A DNA stretch of 64,000 nucleotides, from positions 295,039 through 359,038 of the forward strand of contig MCFH01000056.1 in NCBI GenBank assembly GCA_002104945.1, in the 5' to 3' direction. Each line of letters begins with the position of its first letter. The stretch's first letter is position 1. The notes beneath the pieces were generated by a model. That model did no database searches, was not told where the DNA came from, and saw only the letters and a program-made list of their open reading frames with translations. Origin of the DNA: Piromyces finnis (lineage: Eukaryota; Neocallimastigomycota; Neocallimastigomycetes; Neocallimastigales; Neocallimastigaceae). This document shows positions 23,418-32,423 of this stretch, piece by piece. Both the position numbers and the translations under genes were made by a program.

Positions 23418-23782
23418 TGTAATGAGGTATATCTAATGATAAGGGTTAGACTAGAAAATCATTAAGGTTAGATTAATGAAAATTTCATAATTATATTTTT
23501 ATAACCAATCATTAAGTAATTAATTCACTTATCAAATTGTATTAAAAAAAAAATAATTTTCATGTATAAAAGAGAGAATAAGAAAGATAAAATAGTTCTT
23601 TAGTGTTTTTATTAATAATTAATAAAAATTAGTTTTTTTATTTCGTCTTTAGTTTGATAATACACTGACCTAGCGAGTTAGTCGTATTATAATAATAAAT
23701 TTAATAAATAAACATTATTAAAAAAATACATATATTTGATACATTAGAGTGTGTGTGTTTATTATTATAATATTTCGTTACA
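23418..23782 (+). mobile_element. Element D 5' LTR
   Basis: TGTAATGAGG...TTTCGTTACA, 365 bp. It has a TATA box TATAAAAG at 23565 and a long 3' part ending GTGTGTGTTTATTATTATAATATTTCGTTACA-like. A solo copy of the same family sits at 38592-38961. Confidence 0.95.
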
Positions 23783-23793
23783 ATAAAAACACT
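23565..23793 (+). promoter_or_regulatory. Element D TATA box, R start and self-complementary primer site
   Basis: TATAAAAG at 23565-23572, AGTGTTTTTAT at 23602-23612 and ATAAAAACACT directly after the LTR at 23783-23793. The last two are exact reverse complements over 11 nt. The sequence differs from that of C, yet the pairing is kept. Confidence 0.7.
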
Positions 23794-23851
23794 CTAAGAA
23801 AAAGATCGCTACCTCAGTGCCTCGTTTATTTGCTTACTTCTAATTTTTTTT

Positions 23852-26800
23852 ATGGATAACTCTGCTGATTTGAAGAACGGTTTTGATGGCAACCGTCGCT
23901 ACCTGAAGGGATTCTTAGCCAAAATGGACATGATCTTTATGATCCATCCTGAAATAGGAAGGGACGATGGAGAAAAGGTCTTCTACGTCGTTAGTCGCCT
24001 CTACGGGGATGCAATGAATTGGGCTGCTACCTTGATTAACAACCATGATCCTTGCTTACAGGATTATGGCGCCTTTGTTGGAAAGCTGAAGGCTGCTTTT
24101 GGTTTTCAGGATATGGTCTATACTGCCAACCAAAAGCTCAAGAAGATCAAACAACATGGCCTATCCAATACTCAAGAGTATATCAAGGAATTTAACTACT
24201 ATGCTGATGAATCCACTTGGAATGAACAAGCCAAGATGGATGCTTTTGTTGATGGGTTGGACGATAGAATCGCCACCCATATCCTTCAGATGTTTCCTGG
24301 CCCTTCTACCTTGATAAACTTACAAACAATAGCCAGTCGTATAGGAAGTAGATTGGCATGCCACCAAGAGGAAATAAACAGAAGATCCAATAGAAGTTTC
24401 CGTTCTAAACAAAGCTTCCAATCCCGCTCCTCAGAAAGATCTACAAGTAAATCCACTCAGCCCAAGAAGGAAAATAATTTTGGCCCCATTTCAAGTGAAG
24501 AACGTAGCCGCCGAATGAAAGAGAATCTCTGCTTATATTGTGGTAAACCTGGTCACCGATTATCTGAATGCCCTATTAGAACCAAAAAGGAAAACCATAC
24601 TAATAATGCTGGGGTCCATGTTTTGAATGAACAAGAAAAATCCACTCGACTTTCGGATAACTCCTCTTTACCTCAAACTGTTATCGATGTTGATGTTGTT
24701 CTTCCATACAAATCTGTCGGAACTAAAGTTCTCTTAGATAGTGGTTCACAATTCTGTTTGATAGACCACGCCTTTGTTAAGGCCCATGAGATCCCTATAA
24801 TTACCAAAGTAAAATGCCCACAAATTATAGGTATCGGAGGTCACCAAAAGATTATCGGCCAGACTTGGCCTATAACTGTGGAACACATGAATCACTCATG
24901 CCAGTTACAATTTTACGTCGTAGAATTGCCTTCTTACTGTTGTATTCTTGGCTCTGATTGGCTAGCCCTTCACAATCCGACAATCAATTTTGCTAGTAAG
25001 GACGTTTCCTATCATTCTGAATACTGTAAGGAAAATTGCTTAAGGAAAGAATCTGCTAGCTCTACCACTTCTGAACTCGAAGACCAATCGAAGGACGAAA
25101 TGTCAGTTGGAAATACACCTGAATACCCTTTCAATGTATTCACTTGTTTAGAAGAACCTGAAGTTGAGTCACCCCAAATTCCAATTCACTACTCTCAACA
25201 CTCCAAAGTGTTCGAGGAAAGGCTCGCTGATAAACTCCCTCCTCATCGCCCGTACGACTGTGAGATCAACCTGAGACCAAATAGCAACTTGTTTTATGGT
25301 CCAATCTACCGACTTACTGAGAAAGAATCAAAGGTATTAGAAGAAACCATTAATGAAAATTTAAAAAAGGGGTTTATCCGCAAATCCAAATCGCCAGCTG
25401 GTGCTCCCGTTCTGTTTGTCCCGAAGAAGAGTGGAGAACTTCGTATGTGTATCGACTACCGCCGCTTGAACGAAATCACCATTAGGAACTCGTACCCTCT
25501 CCCATTGATCCAAGACATGTTGGATCATCTAGGAAAAGCTAAGGTGTTCTCGAAGCTAGATCTTCGATCCGCCTATAACTTGGTAAAAATCAAAGAAGGC
25601 GATGAATATAAGACCGCCTTCACCTGTCAATTTGGCCATTTCGAATATCTGGTAATGCCTTTCGGTCTCAAGAACGCTCCTGCAGTCTTCCAACATTTTA
25701 TTAACGACGTTCTTGAAGGCATTATCGGTAAATTCGTCTTTTCGTATATTGACGATATTATCATTTTCTCTGATAATATAGCCGAACATCATGAACACGT
25801 CAATGAAGTACTTCGTAGACTCGAAGAAGCCGGACTGTACGCTAAACTTGAAAAATGTCTATTCGACTCTCCTTGTCTTGACTTCCTTGGTCATAGAATC
25901 TCTGCCTCTGGTATCGGAATGGACCCTAATAAGGTGAAAGCCATTGCGGAATGGCCGACTCCTAAATCGGTCCATGAACTACAATCTTTCCTAGGCTTAG
26001 CCAACTATTATCGTAGATTTATTCCTGGCTTTGCTAAGATTGCTCACCCACTCCACCAACTTTGCAAGAAGAACACCGCCTTCGTTTGGAACGATACCGC
26101 TCAAGATGCTTTTGATGCTTTGGTTAAGCATTTTATTAGTCAGCCTATCCTTGCATATCCTGATGTTGACCTACCTTTCGTTGTCGAAACCGATGCAAGT
26201 AACTTCGCCATAGGTGCTGTATTGTCTCAAGTCAACAAGTCCGACAATATTCTTCACCCTGTTGCGTTCTTTTCTAGATCCCTTACAAACCCGGAGAAGA
26301 ACTACCCTATCTATGATAAAGAACTTTTGGCTATCGTCGCGTCCTTAGAAGTGTGGAGACATTTTTTGAAAGGTGCGAATCATCCTTTCAAAATTATATC
26401 AGACCACAGAAACCTCCTTTTTCAGAAGAAACCGGAGAAGATGACTTAGAGATTAATTAGATGGTCCCTTTTCCTTGCTGAATTCGATTTTGTCATTGAA
26501 TATCGCCCTGGTTCCTCGAACGGGAAAACCGATGCCTTGTCAAGAAGACCTGACTATCTTGATCACTCTTGCAATTCCGATTCTAATAACTCTGTCTTTC
26601 GTCCCGAAAATTTCAGCTCCTGCTTTGCTTCATCCACTCCTTCTTCTCTTCTTGAAAAAATTGCTCTCTCTTGTAAACTTGACAAATTCTTCATTGAGAC
26701 TTCTAATCAACTTCTCAATGATAATTGTTCTTCTGACTACAAACTTAGTAACAACGTCCTCCTTTTCCAAGATAAAATCTATGTTCCTAATGATTGCCGA

Positions 26801-28117
26801 GTTGAAATTCTGTCTTCTTGTCATGACTCCCCTGCTGCCGGCCATTTTGGTATTTCAAAAACTTTATCCTTGATTTCCCGTAACTACTGGTGGCCCAAAA
26901 TGTATCAGGATGTTAAGGACTATGTCCGTTCTTGTGAGGTCTGCTGTCGTTCGAAATCCTCTAGACATAAACCTTACGGGTTATTATCCACTCTTCCTTT
27001 AGGTGAACGTCCCTGGTCTTCCATTGCTATGGATTTTATCACTGACCTCCCCTCTTCTCGTGGATTTACCTGTATCTTCGTTGTCATTGATCGATTGACA
27101 AAAATGGCTCACTTTATCCCTCTTGAAAAAGTTCCCACTGCTGAACGTGCTGCCGAAGCTTTCATTAACAACGTCTTCAAACTTCATGGATGCCCCTCCG
27201 ACATTGTTCTCGACCAAGGTTCTCAGTTCACTTCAAAGTTTTGGAAGAAATTCTTTGCTACCCTCAAGATTGATTTGAAATACTCTTCTGCTTATCACCA
27301 CCAATCCAATGGCCAGACGGAGAGAGTGAACTCCGTTGTAGAACAATATCTACGCTGCTTCTCAAATTACAAAGGCACTAACTGGATCGAATACTTAAGC
27401 CTAGCTGAATTTAGTTACAATAATTCAGTTCAAGAATCTGTAAAACAAACACCCTTCTTCTTGAACTATGGTTTCCATCCTAATTTTAATCCAACAATTC
27501 CAACAACAAGTGAAGTTCCAAGAGCTGAAGAATACACAAAAGAATTAAAAGAAATTATCAGCACCCTCAAGAAAAACCTTTCGGAAGCCCAAAAGAAACA
27601 AGAACATTTCGCCAATAGACATAGACAACCAGGCCCGTCATTCAAACCAGGAGAAAAGGTATGGTTAATCAATAATAATCTAGTTAAGGGAAATAAAAAA
27701 TTCACCCCTCGGAAACTCGGTCCCTATGAAATTGAACAACAAATATCAGAAGTCTCATTCAAATTGAAACTCCCTGGTAACATGAAGATTGATCCGGTAT
27801 TCCATAAATCATCTCTCGAGCCTTACTTCGAAGGGAAAAGTACAAACCGAAAAGTTCAACCTCCACCACCTGTCATTATAAACGAAGAGGAGGAATACGA
27901 AGTAGAAGAAATTCTGGACAAAAGAAGACGCTATAACAAAACTCAGTACTTGATCAAATGGAAAGGATATCCTATTTCAGAGTCGTTCCAGTTTTTATCC
28001 TGGTTGTTAAGGCGTTTCCTTAGCATACATAAGGCTTCTGGTTCGACCCCGCAGATGTCAGTGCCTGTGGATTTTCCCACTGGGTTTGCCATGGGTTGGG
28101 TTATGATATTCAGGTAA
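23852..28117 (+). pseudogene. Element D Gag-Pol, broken by TAG and a SINE
   Basis: One frame from the ATG at 23852. Gag, zinc knuckle CLYCGKPGHRLSEC (about 226), protease LLDSGS (about 294), RT YIDD (about 632), RNase H TDAS (about 780). A TAG at 26447-26449 replaces the Gln of the KPEKMSQR motif seen in F, probably a single C-to-T change. The same frame then continues through the integrase zinc finger (HDSPAAGHFGI...CEVCC), core D (DFITDLPSS), D in LDQGSQFTS (Arg of the usual DRG is Gln) and E (NSVVEQYLRC). The chromodomain starts (YEVEEILDKRRRYNKTQYL, IKWKGYP) and is cut by the SINE at 27982; its last codons, ASWEPEENLNC to the stop, are at 28566-28635. Confidence 0.92.
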
Positions 28118-28513
28118 GTATAAATGAACTTTCTAATTTACTACTATGATAATAACACTCGTCTAGCCGGCCTGAGAGGGTCTAGTGTACATGGTACATT
28201 CCAAATTAGAACTTAATAAGTGGTGACTTAGGCTATGCCAAAAACACATAATATTCCTTAATCAATTTAAGTGTAAACATTAGGGGGCGGTTGACACGTG
28301 ATCAAATTGACTATAAGAGGCTTAGCATTGTAGTTGTGAAATATCGTACAACGACATGCATCTAATGTACATGGATTAAGTGAGCGTCGAAGCTGAAGAA
28401 ACAGTATGACAGACCAGGAGGGTCACAACCACCTAGCAATAGGAATGAGCCAACGTTTCTCTAAGAACCACCATTGGAGCTAACTCTGATCGATGGGAGA
28501 AATGCACTCGGAA

Positions 28514-28552
<39 letters not shown>
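27982..28552 (+). mobile_element. tRNA-derived SINE, copy 1
   Basis: About 535-bp body plus a 36-nt poly(A) tail (28517-28552), flanked by the 13-bp duplication ATCCTATTTCAGA (27969-27981, 28553-28565). The head has an A-box-like TGGTTGTTAAGGCG (from about 28001) and a perfect B box GGTTCGACCCC (about 28040-28050), as in pol III-transcribed tRNA-derived SINEs. No long open frame. It interrupts the D chromodomain codons. A near-identical copy in the opposite orientation is at 44815-45362. Confidence 0.9.
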
Positions 28553-28556
<4 letters not shown>

Positions 28557-28734
28557 TATTTCAGAAGCCTCATGGGAACCCGAAGAAAATCTGAACTGTC
28601 CAGCAAAGCTAAGAGAATTCAACAAGACCCATTAAAAAAAAAAAAAAAAAAAAAACTAATAATAATAAAATTAACTAATTTTCATTAATTTTTAGACACA
28701 AATGAGGGAATATTAATTTTTAGAATAAACTTAA

Positions 28735-28996
28735 CCGATACCGTTTTGGCGAAGCTCCCATAGGGATTTACTGGACTTACAAGCGTACCAAGAACAAGTA
28801 CTATCAAACGGCCATATTGGAACCTTGCCTATGAAACCTCTAGTACTTGTTGGACATACTTTAGTCTTGGCGCCAACCCGCCTTACATCAAAGTTACTCT
28901 ACCAACCCCGACTTCGAACCCACAACCTTCTAGTTCATTGCCAACTACTCGACCATTGTACCACACCTTTTAATTCTCATATGAAGTCAACTGCCT

Positions 28997-29027
<31 letters not shown>

Positions 29028-29028
29028 T
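28735..29028 (-). repeat. Possible second tRNA-like SINE segment in the D 3' region
   Basis: Compared with F, the D 3' untranslated region is enlarged. On the minus strand it shows an A-box-like TGGTCGAGTAGTTGG and a B-box-like GGGTTCGAAGTC about 30 nt apart (plus-strand 28908-28952), i.e. tRNA-like spacing, within GC-richer sequence. A 27-nt A-run ends it at 29028 on the plus strand, which is the wrong end for a minus-strand SINE, and I find no duplication. A degenerate or composite SINE is likely; not certain. Confidence 0.4.
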
Positions 29029-29039
29029 TATTAGCTTAT

Positions 29040-29074
29040 AAATTCGTCTGGAATCCGAATTTAGAGGAGGAGCT
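29040..29074 (+). promoter_or_regulatory. Element D hairpin and polypurine tract
   Basis: AAATTCG (29040-29046) pairs with CGAATTT (29056-29062) around the loop TCTGGAATC, followed by AGAGGAGGAGCT up to the LTR TG. F has the same loop with one base change and a compensated stem pair, so the hairpin is probably functional. It lies next to the plus-strand primer. Confidence 0.6.
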
Positions 29075-29440
29075 TGTAATGAGGTATATCTAATGATAAG
29101 GGTTAGACTAGAAAATCATTAAGGTTAGATTAATGAAAATTTCATAATTATATTTTTATAACCAATCATTAAGTAATTAATTCACTTATCAAATTGTATT
29201 AAAAAAAAAAATAATTTTCATGTATAAAAGAGAGAATAAGAAAGATAAAATAGTTCTTTAGTGTTTTTATTAATAATTAATAAAAATTAGTTTTTTTATT
29301 TCGTCTTTAGTTTGATAATACACTGACCTAGCGAGTTAGTCGTATTATAATAATAAATTTAATAAATAAACATTATTAAAAAAATACATATATTTGATAC
29401 ATTAGAGTGTGTGTGTTTATTATTATAATATTTCGTTACA
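29075..29440 (+). mobile_element. Element D 3' LTR
   Basis: 366 bp, same as the 5' LTR apart from one extra A in an A-run, followed by the ATATT duplication (29441-29445). Confidence 0.95.
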
Positions 29441-29445
29441 ATATT

Positions 29446-29858
29446 ATATTATAACTATTTATTTCTTATATATTATTATTTAAAATCTACACTAAAATCT
29501 TAATTATTAATAAATATTTAAACTATAACTATTTTTAGTAAAATACAATTGGCAATTCAAATTAAGTACTATTTAATTTGAATATGTGCCCATGTATTAT
29601 TGATATATTAATCATTTATTATTTATCTATTTCTATAAAAAAACAATACTAAAACTAGGGATTTAAATTGAGAATATTAATTTACTTGTTAAACATTAAA
29701 AATAAATTAATAATTTATTTTGTTTTAAACTTTAATTATTAATAAATAAATTATGTCTCATTTTCTTTTTCTGAATATAATTTGTGTAACTTAAACAATA
29801 ATACTTGTGGCTTAAGTTACATTAAAGATATCAAACGCCTCTGTTTGATATCTTTACA
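29446..29858 (-). mobile_element. Element B 5' LTR, U3 part (split by D)
   Basis: Continuation of 23228-23417. It ends GATATCTTTACA at 29858. The terminal hairpin loop (29836-29843) is inverted relative to the LTRs of C and the LTR at 11239. Confidence 0.9.
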
Positions 29859-29942
29859 GTTCCCCGAGTTCCCGGAAACACCCACATTCCTATCACCCAT
29901 TTCCAAATTCAAATTTTCAAATTCACTAATTAAACCCTCCAA
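29859..29942 (-). pseudogene. Element G gag N-terminus (28 codons)
   Basis: The minus strand from 29942 reads a TTG-initiated LEGLISEFENLNLEMGDR, then NVGVSGN, matching the first codons of B (LEALISEFESLNLEMGDR). It is cut at 29858 by the 5' LTR of B. The rest of the gag-pol of G is not found in the window. Confidence 0.8.
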
Positions 29943-31314
29943 CTTACTAAAATAAATAAAATGTTTTCTTACTACTATTTCAAGTAAGTAATTTTTTTTT
30001 TTTTTTTTTTTTTTAATTATTTATAAAAGATAATTTTAGTATATCAAACAATACAAAAGTTATTCAGACGCGTTCTGCAAAAGCAGTGTCGAACAAGTTT
30101 TGTACTACTAATCAATCCTTAATGGATATTCTTGGTCCTTTCTTCCCACTCGGCGGCGGTAGATTCAATTTCAACCTAGTAGTTATTCCTTCTTTTTTCT
30201 TCTTTTACTCGGCGGTAGACTCAATTTCAACTCTGTAAAAGTTTTACTAAACTTATAATTTAATATTAAAATATTAAATTAAATAAAAGGTTAAAAGATA
30301 ACTAGGTTAGAAAAAAAATGTTTTATTAAAATAATCTTAATTGATTTATAAATGAATAATTATATTATGTATTATAGTTAAAATAATTCCTTTTTATTTT
30401 ATTTAAAGAATATATATAATAATAAGATTATTTAATAGTAATACTTATTAAGTATTAATAAGATAATAATCTTTACAAAGATTTTAATTTCATAAACTAT
30501 TCTAAACTATTTATACTATTTGCAATTTTACATTTAATAATAAAATAACTTTTCAATACATGATTATATTCATAATATATTTTATAATACTTAAACTAAA
30601 CTTAAGACTTATTCCTAATTATTAAAAAATAACTATTGTTTATAATATTCATAATATTAATTGTTTCTTAATTATAATATAATTCATTGAATATAATATT
30701 AATAATTATAATCCTCTAGTTCAAAGATTATAAATTATGTTATTGAAATAATTATTATAAAATAAAGTTAATTAGTTCCGGAAAATAATTTTAATTTAAT
30801 TAAACAATAATTTTTTATACTTTGAGTGAATGATTTATGTTTGATATATCAGGGGTGATCATTCTCTGAATAAACAATTAATCATTGCTAACAAAATATC
30901 TTTAAATTGGAATATCTCGTGAACCAGCAGAGATATTGACCTGATTTTAAGATATGTTGTTTGTCTCGAGCGTGGCTTTCTAACGAACGTAATTATAACC
31001 AAAATATTTTTATTCAAAAATCGTCATTCGTTGAGGAGATACGCGTGTTTTTTCTTATTCCATTTTAACGATAAGGGTTAAAGTTATTTATTATAAAAAT
31101 TATTAAGGGTTAAGGTCATATTTTAACCTTTTCTAAATTTTTAAATATTTCTTAATAAAATTTTATAATTTATTTGAAAATAAAATATTTGTTGATTTTG
31201 AATTTTCATAAGTGATTTCACAATTCCAAGTGATCTTGAAATTGTAATTTCACTAGTATTCGTGACAAACTCAGTAGTTATTCCTTCTTTTTCTTCTTTT
31301 ACTCGGCGGTAGAT
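29943..31314 (-). other. Element G leader (first part), holding solo LTR H
   Basis: Minus-strand leader with poly-T on the plus strand at 29992-30014 (a poly(A) tract in the element), an AGTAAGAAA motif, and the ACTCGGCGG(C/T) blocks at 30156 and 30208 that are resumed at 31300. It is split by solo LTR H (30234-31267) and, at 31315, by element F. It finishes at 37425-37468 beside the G LTR. Confidence 0.65.
30234..31267. mobile_element. Solo LTR H (1,034 bp), a separate family
   Basis: TGTAAAAGTTTT...ATTCGTGACA, flanked on both sides by AACTC (30229-30233 and 31268-31272). It has TG/CA ends, no coding sequence and no similarity I can see to the other LTRs. It looks like the product of recombination between the two LTRs of an integrated element. 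Its orientation is not determined. Confidence 0.8.
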
Positions 31315-31721
31315 TGTAACGAATCATAGAAATTAGTAACCTGTCTTAGTGGTTAGTAACTAAGACCTTGGTTTGAACTACTCGAGTTCGAAACCTCATT
31401 AATATCTTTTTTTAATTATTAAAATATTTTATAACGAAATTTTACCAAAGAAGATAATTTCTGATTGGCTTAAAAATTTAAGTTATAAAATTTTTATAAA
31501 TTTACTTTTAAAAATTTTTATATAAATACGAGTGAAATTTCTCAAAAAATTATTTTTAATTCGAGTTTTTATTAACAAAAAATTTTATAATAAAAATAAA
31601 ATTATTAAACACTAACCTGTTATAATTTTGTTAAGTGTTCAATAATAAAATTTTTATTTGCTTTTATTATTTTCCTTTTTATATATTTGTGTTTTTATTT
31701 ATTGAACATTAGTTCTTTACA
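31315..31721 (+). mobile_element. Element F 5' LTR
   Basis: 407 bp, TGTAACGAAT...GTTCTTTACA, with a tRNA-like stretch near its start, a TATA box at 31521 and the R-start site at 31563. Confidence 0.95.
31342..31395 (+). promoter_or_regulatory. tRNA-like A box and B box inside the F LTR
   Basis: TGTCTTAGTGG (31342-31352) followed by TTAGTAAC resembles a tRNA D-arm/A box, and GAGTTCGAAACC (31384-31395) a B box, about 31 nt apart. The same stretch is in the 3' LTR. It could be an old tRNA-derived insertion or an internal pol III promoter. Confidence 0.5.
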
Positions 31722-31731
31722 ATAAAAACTC
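31521..31731 (+). promoter_or_regulatory. Element F TATA box, R start and self-complementary primer site
   Basis: TATAAATA at 31521-31528, GAGTTTTTAT at 31563-31572, and after the LTR ATAAAAACTC at 31722-31731, the exact reverse complement over 10 nt. This is the third independent LTR type in the window with this arrangement. Confidence 0.7.
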
Positions 31732-32423
31732 CTAAAATATATAATAACACCTTAGTGTTTAAAAAAGGAAGAATTTTTAATTTATTAAAAAATTAAGTAA
31801 GTCAGTGAAGCTTATTTTAACAATAAGGGTACTGAAAACAAAAGTAAAACCCACAGTTATTATAAGGGGAGCGCCAGGACGCTTAATTTAATAATAAAGA
31901 AAAAATTCATTTTCTAATAAAACGTTTTCTACTTTTAATAAATAAAATTAAATTTTATTTATTATTTTTTGAAAAATATAATAAAATAACAAAGAAGTTA
32001 GGATTCAATAACTCCCTTAGCGTGGATAGTTGGACACCTATACGTAATACTTTGTTGTTTAGATATTATTAATAATCGGGGAATTAAACCTATTTTTTTC
32101 TTTCCGCTTAATTAAGTAAGTGACAATAAAGAAACTAATACCGTTAATTCCTTTTATTGAAAATTTTCATTTCCAATATTAACAATTGATAATATCTACG
32201 TTATCAACAAAGAGCTACAAGGGACCTAGTATTGAATACTAATAAAATTAAATATTTGATGGTCCAATACTATTTAATTTGACTCTTTGTCTATATTTAA
32301 AATATTTTAATCAATAAATAATAATAAAGATTTAATTTTTTTTTTCTTTCTTAATTTCTTCAAACATAACTTTATCTTATTTACATAATTTTTATTTTCA
32401 AACAATTATATTTTTTAATTTTA
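31732..32423 (+). other. Element F 5' leader
   Basis: About 690 nt between primer site and gag ATG. AT-rich with a few GC-richer blocks (AAGGGGAGCGCCAGGACGC near 31863, possibly structured for packaging). No long frame. No poly(A) tract of the type in B, C and G. Confidence 0.5.

Larger units (their letters stand above)
23418..29440 (+). mobile_element. Element D, Ty3/gypsy with stop and SINE insertion
   Basis: LTRs at 23418-23782 (365 bp) and 29075-29440 (366 bp) differ by eye only in one A of an A-run, so the copy is young. Flanks ATATT at 23413-23417 and 29441-29445 are the target duplication in the LTR of B. The internal part carries gag-pol with one premature TAG and a SINE near its end, so this copy is probably not autonomous. 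Confidence 0.95.
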
